From contig NC_064037.1 in the NCBI RefSeq assembly GCF_932526225.1, forward strand, positions 7,980,203 through 8,044,202: 64,000 bases of DNA. The letters are read 5' to 3'. The notes beneath the pieces are model-generated. The model did not search any database. It saw only the letters and a list, made by a program, of their open reading frames with translations, and had not been told where the DNA came from. The translations under genes and the position numbers were made by a program. The DNA comes from Nematostella vectensis. Its lineage: Eukaryota > Cnidaria > Anthozoa > Actiniaria > Edwardsiidae. Shown one piece after another: positions 31,901 to 53,388 of the stretch (position 1 is the first letter of the stretch; every line of letters starts with the position of its first letter).

Positions 31901-33185
31901 CAATCAATCAGGAGTACTTAATCCTGCATGTGATTTTTGCAGGCACCATCAGAGCCACAGTAATGATCGAGACACTTCTCGCTGCTGTGAACATGGAGGA
32001 GATGCTGTATGAGATACGTGACCACTGCTGCGGTCTGAACGCTGGACGATGGGACTACATATTCAGTGCTATAAAGAGGCTTCAGAGGAAACAAGACGCC
32101 ATCTTCCCTGACAGGAAGCAGGTAACCTTTTTATTGCTTTAAAATAGTTTCAATTTCCAAGAGAGGAACTAAAGGCATAGACTCCCCTTTGTGGGTATTG
32201 TGGGCGCATACCCAAGTATTGGCTGGTGGTGGGGGTGGGAGGGGGGTGGTGCACAGTAATAGCTATTATGGAAATGACACAATTCTGGTGGCCATAAGGC
32301 ACCTGATATAATTCTTTAATATGTTTTTATTTTCAGGTCACCATGACTGTGCCATTCATGAGAGCCTACACAGAGCGCCTTGTCCATGTTTGTCACCAGC
32401 ATGGTGCGCATGCAATGGGAGGAATGTCAGCTTTCATCCCCAGTAGGCGTAACCAAAAAGTAAACAAGGTAGCCATGGAGAAGATCCGTCAAGACAAAGA
32501 GCGTGAGGTGGCCGACGGCTTTGATGGAACCTGGGTGGCCCACCCTGACCTGGTTCCGGTTGCCAAGGAGATATTCATGAAGGGCATGAATGGAGCATGT
32601 AACCAGAAACACCGATTGCGTGAAGATGTCAATGTCCAGGTTGAAGAACTGGTCACCATACAAGTTCCTGGTGGCAAGATAACAGAGGAGGGAGTGCGTG
32701 TCAACATATCTGTTGCTCTCCAATACCTCAACAGCTGGATGATGGTAGGGTCTCCTGATTTCTGTTCCTTTTGATGAATTTCTTTTTCTTGGGTAATGCA
32801 TACATGTGACTGTTTGCCATACACCATAACAAATACCAAAAGGTTTTTTTTTATGTTTGACTGATGAGTAATGTTTTGATTCCAGGGTATAGGTGCAGTG
32901 GCAATTAACAACTTGATGGAAGATGCGGCAACGTCAGAGATATCCCGTGCCCAGCTGTGGCAGTGGCGAAGGCATGGTTGTCACCTTGACGATGGCAGGC
33001 AGTTTACTACAGAGTTATTTAACACACTACATGAGGAAGAGCTAGCCAAGCTTGGGGGGCCATCAAAGGGCAAACTAGGTCAGGCATCACATCTTCTGAA
33101 GCAGATGGTAGTGTCCGATGTCATGGAGGAGTTCTTGACCATCCCAGCATATGAAGTCTTATGTAACCCATCTCCAAAGCTTTGA
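28978..33185 (+). CDS. Malate synthase
   Basis: Condenses glyoxylate with acetyl-CoA to malate, the second glyoxylate-shunt step. Six exons close in phase: 28978-28993 (MNCPK plus one base), 29815-30228, 30586-30855, 31943-32121, 32337-32744 and 32886-33185, giving 528 residues, normal for the A-type enzyme. Landmarks are [52 protein letters not shown] (active-site Arg region), [48 protein letters not shown] and AAINN-type [23 protein letters not shown] segments, in family order. The start was chosen because this ATG is the one whose phase matches exon 2. The C-terminus SPKL is at best a weak PTS1. The intron after exon 3 holds a tandem array built on that exon's donor. Confidence 0.94.
30849..31500 (+). 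repeat. 46-48 bp tandem array built on the malate synthase exon 3 donor
   Basis: The exon 3 boundary reads CCACAAG|GTCAGTA, and this is the first unit of an array of about 14 copies. Each copy has (A)AGCCACAAG(G/A)TCAGTACC, then AAACCCCCTCTTCAGGGCTTACTCCAT. Roughly eight copies keep GTCAGT; the others read ATCAGT, which abolishes the GT. Reading past the real donor in frame meets TAA at once (GGT CAG TAA), so only the first donor yields intact malate synthase. Confidence 0.9.
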
Positions 33186-33929
33186 ATGAGACACAAGGTT
33201 GCACAGTGTAGTGTAAAATATGGAATCAACTCTCTTTTGGTTGCACGCTAAAGATTGCAGTATAAGAAATGCAGTAAGCAGTATAAAGAGGGTGAATAAG
33301 TGTGGGGGTGCAAACAAAAGAAATCAGATTTACATCTCCTTTACAACAACTTTGATTTGTTGCGATTTATTGTACTAAAACACATCTACATGTTAGCAAC
33401 AATAAGCTAATAAATTTCTTTCATTTTCTTGTCTGAACTTTTAATCTAGTACATACAAGCAATATGAACATTACTGTATCATGGGCTCGAGCTCATGATA
33501 GAGCTATGGACAATGATTAACTTTCTAACTAATACCATTTCATCAATGTCCTCTCCATCCCTTTATAAACTTTGTTCGATTAACATCACAAAGGGGTTTT
33601 CTTATATATATACATTCTATCCTTTAATAGGAAGTGTACTACACTAAAAATGATCAGTACCACTATTCTGGCAAAGAAAAGACAAATACAATAATGCCGA
33701 CCCCAAATCAAGGCATCCTAAAAGCCATAACAATCTCCAAAGATAGTTATAAGATATCCAGGTAACTTTAATTAGATATCCCAAATAACCTTTCTAGTTG
33801 ATTCTTGATCAAATGATAACCAGCTTATGAATATCAATAGATGCACATTCTCACAAGTAAAATCTGCAAGATTTTGGAAATTTTCATTGTTTTAGTATGA
33901 TATAAGATAGCATTATAAAAAATTTTGGG
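33186..33929. other. 3' flank of malate synthase
   Basis: AATAAA at 33409-33414 is a plausible poly(A) signal for malate synthase. The remainder is AT-rich and I see no gene. Confidence 0.5.
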
Positions 33930-34665
33930 GGAACCGTAAAAAAATGACCTAATAAACGCCCGGGGCGTTAATTAAATTTCGATGGTCCGAGGGGGAGGGG
34001 GGGGGGTGTTCATTAGATAGAAGGCATTTATTAGAAAGGGGCGTTCTGTACAAACTATGAAAATATAACAAATCCAACAGGCCTGTAACCAAAATCAAAA
34101 TTTCACCGAGGCAAAGCTAGCCACTGGATGATAAATCTGACAAAAGCAGGTGTTTTATCTCATACTTTTCAATTGTGAAACACTTATCATCAAAATTTTA
34201 CCGAGGCGAGTGCCTCACTTGCCTCATGCTGGCTACGGCCCTGCCCAAACGCAGTGGGGTTCTAGTCTCAGCCAGGATCACTTTAAACTTAAGCCTGTGA
34301 GCAAGCATTTACCATGCGACAAATGCAATGATTTAATGGTGCAAGTATGCGGTAAACGGAAACGAGAAGTAGGCCTTATTCCTGGATGCTACACTGCGAA
34401 GACAAAACGAAATAAAGTTGCTGACATCCTAAGCAATGAGATCAGGAACGTTAGACAGCGGTACCCTTATTTTGAACTTGACCATTTTTATTTCCAGAAT
34501 TCCTATGTCGTTTGTTTTTAAGCTGGCAGGGAAAAGAGCGGGGGAGGGGAGGGGCGTTTAATAGAGTGGGCATTCATTACAAACTTGTAGGCTTAGAGGG
34601 GGCGTTTATTAGATCAGAGGCGTTTTTTAGATATGGGGCGTTTATTAGGTCTTTTACGGTATTCA
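33930..34665. mobile_element. ~735 bp element with inverted ends, between malate synthase and GUCD1
   Basis: The left end ACCGTAAAAAAATGACCTAATAAACGCC matches, as reverse complement, the right end GGCGTTTATTAGGTCTTTTACGGT at about 34637-34662. Subterminal regions on both sides are rich in GGCGTTTATTAG-type motifs. The interior has a nested-looking segment (about 34090-34250) ending GGCTACGGCCCTGCC and a frame (34150-34521) I do not recognise. No transposase is visible, so it is probably non-autonomous. Confidence 0.6.
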
Positions 34666-34750
34666 AATTCAATTTTTCGCAAGATTGCTATAAAGATTAT
34701 GTGCTATAAAGATTATATGGACTTTTATAATAATATACATAAGTGGAATT

Positions 34751-37700
34751 TTATCCTAATACCATCTGTTCTACCTTGTAGTCCTGTATTGAACTGGAAA
34801 TCACAGGCTTAAAAGATGAACTATCCTTTCGACTCCTCTCTTGGTTTACATCAATGAACACAATGTCGCTATCAGTGCCAAAGCAATGCCATGCTGACTC
34901 AAATGCATGGAATTTCATGCGACAGAGGTTCTCATCCTTGGAAGGGTTCTTGTAGTAGAAACACTTTGAATCCAAGTCATATCCACACACAATGACAAAG
35001 TGTCCATTGTAATTATCTAGTCCAGTACACTTTGAACAGTAAGATGCCATTATCATGCTATAGGTGTCCAGAGGTGTGCACCAATCACAGTGGAGCATGT
35101 AGGAGTTGGTTAATGCTATAGCAACATATCCACTGCTTAGCTTTTCAAGGATTTCTTCCAATGACACAACCCTGAAGAGGAAAACATTCCGTTATTTAAG
35201 ATGAAATATGAACAAGTGGATGAGGCGGTAGATCACATAAGGACCGGAAAGGTGGAAGAGAGAACATCATTAAGAACACTCAAAAACTATTTTGGAATTT
35301 CTGATGGCCCGACACCCCCTATTCCAATCACCCTGGGAAACAAAAACTTGAAAAAACTTGGGTTCCACTGCCTCTACTGGTCATTTCCTTATAATTAAAA
35401 AAAAAGTGGGGGTGCCCAGGCCCACCAGGTGATGTTATCAATTTTCAAAATAAAGTAGGAATAACGTGTTAAAATAGAGTTTGTCTTTTGGTCGAGGGTA
35501 ACTGGTCGAGGGTAGGTAGTCGAAGGTAACTGATTGAGGGTTGAGAAATGCCCAAAAAAATTCCGAGGGTTGAGTAATGCCAAAAAAGTTTCCGTAGGTG
35601 ATTTCATTTGATGTTGACAGAATCTGAATTGTTTACTTTAGTAGCTCCCGCAATAGACTGGATCCAAATTTCACCACAGGCATTCCACAGCACGAGTTAG
35701 TTTCCCGCCAAATGGAAGTACAGAATGCCCAGATCAAAAGTGAGGCGCACTGGGATTTAATTTCTTCTACTTTATAACTTCTACTTTCAATAAGAAATAA
35801 TTTTTGAGCTAGAATTGATGGGAATTTGAACTTTATTTTGCTTTGCATTAATTACATTCACTGGTTGAGACATTCATGTTTGCACTGTCACTAGCATTGA
35901 AAAGTGCACCATTTATATTCTGCCTACAAAGTTCAAATTCAAGATGGGAATTTCATATTGTTAAAGTAAACTTTAACAATAATGCTACTAGAGTCTTATT
36001 TTTGGGACTTGGACCAGCCACATTGACTACGTTTTTAAGAAAGCGAACAAAAGAATGTATGCGATAAGAATTCTGAAAAGATTCGCTCCATTTTAGAATA
36101 TGGTGCCCCAATATATTCCAACCTCACTGAATTCCTCTCTGATTCCATTGAGAGGATTTAGGAACGCGCCTTAAAGATCGTCTTTCCCGGTGTTAAGTAC
36201 TCTGAATGCTTGGAGAGTCGGCCTAAGAGTTCTCAAGGGTAGAAGATCAGAACTCTGTAAAAAGTTCATGAGCAGCCTAAGTAGAGACAACCCATTACAC
36301 CAGGTTGCTTCGTCCAGAACCTCGAAGCCGCTACATCAGTACCTACGAGCAAACAGAGAGATTGTACCTGACCTATGCCACACAAACAGGCTGGCGGACT
36401 TTGTGACTGTAAAATACGTGGAATTCCTTCAAGACATGTAATATATTTGTAAAAAAATGTAATTTCGTATTTGTAATCATGTGCGCAGATACCTGTAATT
36501 CAGATTTGTCTGCAAAAGCTACATTAAACTATCTATCTATCAATTCATTTTACCACTTTTACATCACGAAAGGGTGTGCATCTGCACCCCTGTACCTCCC
36601 CCTGAATTCCCCATTGGAATTCCATGCTTCAAACTCCCATTTGTTTGAATAATTATGGTTTGCTGGTATAAAATAAAAAAATAATACATGGGCACTTTCT
36701 ATCTTTACCAAAAGAGTCAGATTTTACTTTTAATCTTTCACCACAAAGGCCAAAAAGTATGATAAATTGAACAGTTCCTGGGTTTTTTTTTACTTTCTGT
36801 GCAAGAAACCATTAAAAAAAACCTTGTGTTGCAATTAGTCCGATGATGGCCTCTTTTTCGACATAGATTGACTGGAAAAGTGCAACTCTGTGTGGCTTGC
36901 AATCTCATGCAAAATGTATGGTCAACAGACATGAAGCGAATAGAGAGCAAACTATAGCCTACACAAAGGTGTTAGTTACTTTTTCGGTGAGAAAAATAAA
37001 TGTCCAGCACGCCTTGCTCTTGATCTTGGCATTCCGTACTTCCAATGTCTATTTGGCAGGAAACAAACTCGTGCTGTCAAATGCCTTTGGTGAAATTCAG
37101 TTAAACTCTATCTCTGCGAGATACTAAAGAAAGTAAACAATTTGTATTCCGTCGACATCAAATGAAATCACCTACGGAAATCTTTTGGGCATTTCTCAAC
37201 CCTAAGAAATATTTTGGGCATTTCTTAACCCTCGACCAGTTACCCTTGACTACCTACCCTCGACCCTTGACCAGTTACCCTCAACCCTCTACCCTCGACC
37301 AAAAGACAAACTCAATTTTTCGAGGATTCTTATTTTCAAACCTACGAATTTGTCAACCCTCGACTACCTACCTTCGAACATTTACCCTCGACCATTGACT
37401 ACCTACCCCCGACCGTCGACCAAAAGACAAACTCGACAAAATATGCTTAATTCTATTGAAGTAAATAACAAATAATTTTGCAAAATTTAACTGATTTGAA
37501 AAAGTTGTGATTGGTTTTGTATCTTGCCCCTTTACCTAAATAACATTGAGTTACAGGTGTGATGTTAAGAGTGGAATAACAACACACGGATTAACTAAAA
37601 GAGTATACTCATTTGTGATTATTTGAGCTAAATCACCTCTTTTCGACGTCTATTCCGAGCTTCTTTGCCTTGCGAAACAATCGATTCACTCGATTCGAAT

Positions 37701-37980
37701 CCATTTGAAAAGTTTCACAATAGAACGAATTGCTTTTGTAGGCTATATCAACGCCTAGAGTCTCTGTGAAGAAACCACATTTCATGCCATAGTACGCGAA
37801 AATACTGGCTAGGTCAATCGTCCATACACTGTTGCCAAATCCCAAATCTTTGCAGACGTCTTCAAATTCTGTTTTTGATAACCGATTCCCGCGAATTCGG
37901 CGTAACACCATTTGAACACAAGCAAGCCCACAGTCCCAATCAAATTCTTGTTTTATATGAGGTAACTCTAAGCGAAGCAT
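34751..37980 (-). CDS. GUCD1-like protein (guanylylate cyclase domain, papain-like fold)
   Basis: Two exons close in phase: 37637-37980 and 34751-35171, giving 254 residues, close to vertebrate GUCD1 (about 240). The N-terminus reads LPHIKQEFDWDCGLACVQMVL, where a Cys follows Asp-Trp-Asp as in C39/papain-like folds. Exon 2 has CSKCTGLDNYNGHFVIVCGY, with the His of the expected Cys-His pair, then YYKNPSK. The family (Pfam guanylate cyclase-like, from plant GC1) is annotated for guanylyl cyclase activity in plants, but the animal protein's biochemistry is uncertain and the fold is peptidase-like. No signal peptide. Its single 2.46-kb intron is filled by a foldback element and a LINE remnant. 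The start is head-to-head with SNRPD3, about 1 kb away. Confidence 0.9.
35450..37335. mobile_element. Foldback element with ~320 bp inverted arms in the GUCD1 intron
   Basis: The arm at about 35450-35780 is the reverse complement of about 37010-37335. Shared landmarks are GGTGATTTCATTTGATG against CATCAAATGAAATCACC, the GTCGAGGGTAACTG-type sub-repeats against CAGTTACCCTCGAC, and the block around CTCGTGCTGT...AATGCCT. Arm identity is high but imperfect, so insertion is not recent. The outer arm parts contain short TACCCTCGAC satellite-like repeats. The interior (about 1.2 kb) contains a LINE fragment. No transposase is seen. Confidence 0.7.
36080..36540 (+). pseudogene. 3' fragment of a non-LTR retrotransposon (LINE) reverse transcriptase
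   Basis: The translation EYGAPIYSNLTEFLSDSIERI, a stop, then ERALKIVFPGVKYSECLE resembles the C-terminal end of CR1/L2-like reverse transcriptases. After a frame change it continues RVLKGRRSELCKKFMSSL and the PLHQYLRANR region. It ends with a 3' tail of CTATCTATCTATC repeats at about 36525-36540, as LINE 3' ends do. An internal stop and frameshift show it is dead. Confidence 0.7.
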
Positions 37981-38973
37981 GAGAGATCCTATGTTCTCTA
38001 TACAAAATATTTCTGATTACACTGACACGAACCACAATAAAACGAAGACTGAGTGAATGTAGTTTTACTCGGTAGACTGGCGATGTGGAAGGAATATGTG
38101 ACTTGGTATTCATATTCTACGGAATCAAAAAACTAGTATCTCCAAGTTGCAGTAAGGCATTATTTTAGATGTACGTACACAGAGTAAAAATAAAAAAAGA
38201 GAATGTTTTTATTTGTCAATAACCTACATATAGCACTTTAGACCTTTCGAAAAAATAAAACATCTTTTTTGTACTTTTTAGATCAACCGTCAATTTCTCT
38301 CTACTTCCAAAATCGTGAGACGAGCCGACGAGCTCTTCAGCTCCTAGTCAAACAGGATTTTATAACCGGTTTTGTTTGTAGCCGATAGACGTACCACAAC
38401 TCACAACTCCTACGTCATCAATTGTAGACAGACAATCAAGTCTTTCACGTGACAAGAGAGTAGTTTTCGTTTTCTTGGGCTCATCGTAGAGAGAAAAGCA
38501 AGCTGGATTCGTATATTGTAAATAATATTATTTTCATTTTGGGACGCCATTTTTAAAAATGTGTCCTCAGACTCCATCCCAGATTAATTTTTGATTTTGT
38601 TATAATATATAGAAAACAAAATATCGATTATTGGCAATAGCTTTGAAGACTTTTATTGTATGGAGCTAATTGTAACAAATATTGTTTAACTGACACATTT
38701 TCGTATTTGAATGCATTTAATAGAACTATTCAACAAGTTTATCGATTTCATGGACTATATGGGCTACCTGTGCTTGTTCCCAGCTCCCAGTGTTACGGCG
38801 GTCAGCCTCATAATCGTGAGCGTCAAGAACGTTGTGGAACGTCGATCTCGTTCGTGAGGGTCTGAAAGGATTTTGTGTTTTCTTCACAATCTGTTCCATC
38901 CTTGCTCATAAGTCGACAATTCCTTTGCATCCTTGAAGGAAATCAAATATCAATAGAATATCTTTACAAAGAC
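37981..38973. promoter_or_regulatory. Region between divergent GUCD1 and SNRPD3
   Basis: About 1 kb separates the two start codons. The sequence is AT-rich with no other gene recognised. It should contain both promoters; no specific element could be assigned beyond the arrangement. Confidence 0.4.
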
Positions 38974-39749
38974 ATGTCTATTGGCGTACCTATCAAGATT
39001 CTTCACGAGGCAGAGGGCCATGTTATAACTTTAGAGACGCTAAATGGCGAGGTGTACAGAGGGAAACTTATCGAAGCTGAGGATAACATGAATTGCCAAA
39101 TGTCGAACATTACTGTCACTGCTAGGGATGGCAGGGTATCTCAGTTAGAACAAGTGTTCGTTCGTGGTAGTAAAATTAGGTTTTTAATATTGCCGGACAT
39201 GTTGAAGAATGCGCCGATGTTCAAGAAGATGACACAGAAGGGTTCTAGTGGGACCGGTGCCGCAGGACGCGGCAAATCTGCTATTCTTCGGGCTCAAGGT
39301 TTGTAAAGAGCTTTGCTTTAACGAGAGATCAGTTAAAAAAAATAGTTGGATAGTAATTTCGTTTTATCATATTTATTGTACCTTATTGAGTTACACATGG
39401 TTTTAGTTATACATCATCTCCAAATAGTGGTAGCAACTTGTAGATTCGAAACTGTATTGTTACTGTCAGAGTAAATAGAATGATTTTTAGTATGTTTCCT
39501 AGTTTAACCTACTCTTGAGCAGTTTTAATGATGATACCTATCCACCTAAACAGACATCAATTCATGATTGATACCTCATGCACTACCATCTGAATAAACT
39601 GCTTCTATTGCAGCTGACACATCATTTGTTATATTACAACACAATAATCTAATACCATCTATTTTGCTTTAGCTGCAGCAAGAGGTCGGGGTGACAGAGG
39701 CAGCAGTCGTGGAGGCAGGGGCGCAAATGTCTTCCAAAGAAGAAGATAA
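38974..39749 (+). CDS. Small nuclear ribonucleoprotein Sm D3
   Basis: Sm D3 is one of the seven proteins forming the Sm ring on U1, U2, U4 and U5 snRNAs in the spliceosome. Two exons close in phase: 38974-39298 and 39673-39749, giving 133 residues against about 126 in human. The Sm fold is complete: Sm1 motif [28 protein letters not shown] (read as adjacent short segments [23 protein letters not shown]) and Sm2 motif [17 protein letters not shown]. Exon 2 encodes the RG-rich tail [16 protein letters not shown], which in this family carries symmetric dimethylarginine recognised by SMN. A stop follows FQRRR. A poly(A) signal AATAAA lies at 40508-40513, implying a long 3' UTR of about 760 bases. 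Confidence 0.97.
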
Positions 39750-41557
39750 TCCATGTACAGCCTATGCCATATGTATATAAACACTGTCTAGAACTCTCAC
39801 AAGAGTCTTCCCCTTAAGCTGGTGTATCTGATAAAGACTGAACTTGAACAAATGTACTGTTCACCAGGTGCTATGAAAAGCAGAATGAACCTGAACAATG
39901 TTTAATAGCTAGCAAAGGCTGGGAAGTAAGAGAAGTTCTATATAAGTTTTCAAGAAAGTAAGAGACTCTGACTGAAAAGTAATGTCATACAAGCAAACTC
40001 TCATAATAGAAAATGATTCCACAGGAAGAGAACAAAACAACACAACCATTCTGCTGGAAATTGCCCTGTTTAATGTAATGTAGATGGCATTTTTTGCATT
40101 CACTAATTTTCATGCACAGTTGCTTTATCGCCATTCCACAACCTTCATTTCGGTGCATATGAAAGTGGTGTTTGATATTTTATTTTTAAGTGGGCTTTTG
40201 CACAGTGCAAAAGGCAAAAAAAAAAAAGTAGCCAAAAAAGTGTTCACTTTCAATATTGCAGTTATGTAGAGCTATCTTAACATTTACAATATTGTTTGGC
40301 AGATTGCATATTTCCTCAAAATGATGGGGTTTGTACAGAGCTGAGTATTTCTGGTATGTTTTATAGCTGTGCTCTGGTTTCTGCTATTATGCTATAAAAA
40401 TCATTCTTGTCAATAACATTTTCTTCTTTTTAAACTTTGGTGTAAAAAAATAGTGAAATTGTGTGTGATGGCTGTTCACTTATTTTGTACATTCATTGCT
40501 CTGTTGTAATAAAAAGATACTATTCATTCATGAATCTTTGAACTTATTTGTGAGGATCTGGTGAATGACAACCAAGTGTAGAGGTTGTAAGTAGGAACTA
40601 CCCAAGTAAAATTATTATGGAGAAAAAAATATATACTGTCACCCCTCCCCCCTTAAAAAGTGCAATTAATGAATAGATCCTGCCCCCCATGCCTGATGGG
40701 ACCCTATGGCCACAGCAATAACTGACAGTGAACTCTTGCTTTGCCATAACCTATACCCAATATTCATCAAAAGTACCATTCCCGATTAGATCAAAATACA
40801 AAAAAATTGATTGATAGCTATCTTCTATAGCAAACTGCTATTACGGGCACTAAATTGTTGCCCTGAGAGCATCTGTAGTAGCAGGAGTTGAGTATGTGTT
40901 TAATAGAGCCATAAAAAAGCCACAATTAGCCACATATGCTTTCTCTATTTTTCTTTACTTTCAAGTACCCAGACAATATGGTTCCACACACTAACTTTAT
41001 CAAACGTTCTAACACTGTAGCTATAATGTAACGCCTGTAGGGTAGCAGGCTTGCTGATACAGTGGAACTTGCCACATCGCCCTCTCCCTCCCTAGGAAAA
41101 ATGGCTGACTTTTGAAAATCCCATTCACTTGCACAAAAAACCTCCTTGTTTACACCAAAAAATGCCTCCAAGATTTACCATGCAGACATAAATTGTATTT
41201 TAAGTTCCACTGTCCCGAGAAAGACGTGGCATTTTATTATACAAAAGCTTATATGATTCAGGAAATAAATTGCATCACCCCCCGTAGGGTAAGTACAATT
41301 TCGTCGTGTTAGTCGATTAGACATCACGTGGCTGTATTTTAACCAATCAGCTGTAGCCGCGTCCAGGCCGCGTGGAGGTTCAACTGCGTGAGCGAAGCGG
41401 TGTTGAACAACTCGAAGCTTGGCTACGTAAATGCTCGTGGTTTCCCCCGCAAGAAATGTCCCAATATCCGAACGCTCCTTGATTTTAGAAGTATCTATAG
41501 ATAGTAGAACGTATAAGAGTACCACTTGCAAGTTTTTTTTTTAGAAATTTTATCAGA
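39750..41557. promoter_or_regulatory. SNRPD3 3' UTR and SERCA upstream region
   Basis: The first 760 bases are likely SNRPD3 3' UTR, ending at the AATAAA at 40508-40513. Further on, about 41320-41360 holds CACGTGG (E-box) and a CCAAT-type motif (AACCAATCAG), reasonable promoter elements for the SERCA gene starting at 41558. No further gene was recognised. Confidence 0.45.
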
Positions 41558-51662
<10,105 letters not shown>

Positions 51663-53388
51663 AGCATGCGGGAAATGCAGAAGTCTTGTACCATTTCCTC
51701 ATCCTCGCTTATTATCAAGACAAGGGCTGTACATTGTGCCACCCAAGTCTCAGCTACAAGGAGGTTAACATTCAACACCGAACCAAACCTTGGCCACAGC
51801 TCCAGGAACCAAATAACATAGGAAATTAACAGACTAGCACTTCAATCCATCTGCTGGGGTAACCAAATATTCAAAAAAATGTCAATAAGTCTTATGAGTA
51901 ACCGTAGAATTGGTTTGTTGTTCCAATCAAAGAGCTTGCTCAGAGAACCGATTGTTTTTATGGGACTTTCCATTACTTGGCTGAAGAAAAAAAGCACTGG
52001 ATATTTTGTCATGAGTCTGCAAAACGATGCATAAAGAAGCCTGACTTTAGTCTATAGTAGATAAATAGTTGACTATTTAATATTTGTATATCTTCCTGTG
52101 TCTAGGCTCTGGCCTGTTTTGATTTAAGTTTTCCTTTTGCAAACATCTGATATTTTCTAAATGTGTAATAGCACAAAAACCTGTTGGCGGGACTTCATAA
52201 TTTATAGAATGCTTGGAAATTAGATTCACTCCCCTAGAATATACAACAGAAAATCGAGATTTGAATTTTCAAAAGGCCCTGTCGATGAACATAAAAATAT
52301 TGACTGATCTAGGTTAAGCAAGTTCGCAAAATGCCTTCATGTGTAATATACATAGGTTTCTAGGATAAGACTGAGATAAAGTTGACTCGTGTTATTACAG
52401 ACATCCTTTTGTAAGATTTGATATCTTCAAAAGAGGATGTCTGTAACAATTGGTCATTGTCCGAAATAGCAAACTTAGCATTAAATACATTATTTACTGG
52501 CAGCATTAACTTAAGATTTTTTTTCTATTTATCAGTTTCAGATTTTATTAAAAGAATCATTTTACAGAGATTTGTTATTCTAGAAGGGTTTGCATGGTTG
52601 AATAGCAGCACAATTCTTAGCTCACTATATCATGCATAAGTTGTGCTTGCTCTCACTCATTTGAAGTCTTCTCTTTTGCATTTAGCATCGTATAGAAGTG
52701 ATATATTTAGATGTCACTCATTATTATCTTCATCTGTTTTTACGCTATGTTTGTACAGTCAGTGTTTTGTACTTCTAGTAAGCTCTTTCATTCGTGAATT
52801 ATGAAATTATTTAATCAGTGAAGGTGGTAGAGATATTAGTTCAATGAGATTTATATGATCGTATCATGAGCTTCATTAACTTGACGCAGAGATGTAAGGA
52901 ATCGCTGATTAATAAAGTAGAAAGGAAAAACTGTAAGTGGCTGTTGGTTTTAGTTACACACCATAAGGGGTTTACCAGGTTTACCAAACACCTTTATAAA
53001 ACAAATTTTGTATGTTTTGTATTTTGTGATATACTTGGTGGCATAACCAGTAAAAGAGGAAACCTTTCAAACTGAAATTTTTGTAGAAATGTATGGCAGC
53101 TAAACGTAACAAATTTATTTAATTTTTAAATTGGAGAGGAAAAATTATGTTTCGCTTCCCGGTATGCACTTCAAAGGGGTTTGACTGTTTTTTTTTTTCT
53201 TACCCCCCCTTCCCCTCCCCTTCTCCAAGGAGTTCTGGTTCCGCCACTGGTATTGGTTAAGATTTGTCACAAGCACGGTTGGCACCATACTCAAGACGTG
53301 GTGTGCCCCAACTTGTTCCAGTTCGGAAGACGAATAGACCATCTCTTTGGGCACCCTGTGTAATCTAAAAGCGGTAGACTGGTCCAAT
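51663..53388. other. SERCA 3' UTR and SMG6 upstream region
   Basis: AT-rich and non-coding. The 3' UTR of SERCA probably covers much of it; an AATAAA at about 52910-52916 is one candidate poly(A) signal. The last 200 bp before SMG6 include a CT-rich run (53180-53225). No other gene was recognised. Confidence 0.5.

Noticed and set aside
34150..34521. Frame inside the inverted-end element
   Set aside because: No recognisable domain, no transposase motif, and overlap with a nested-looking insertion.
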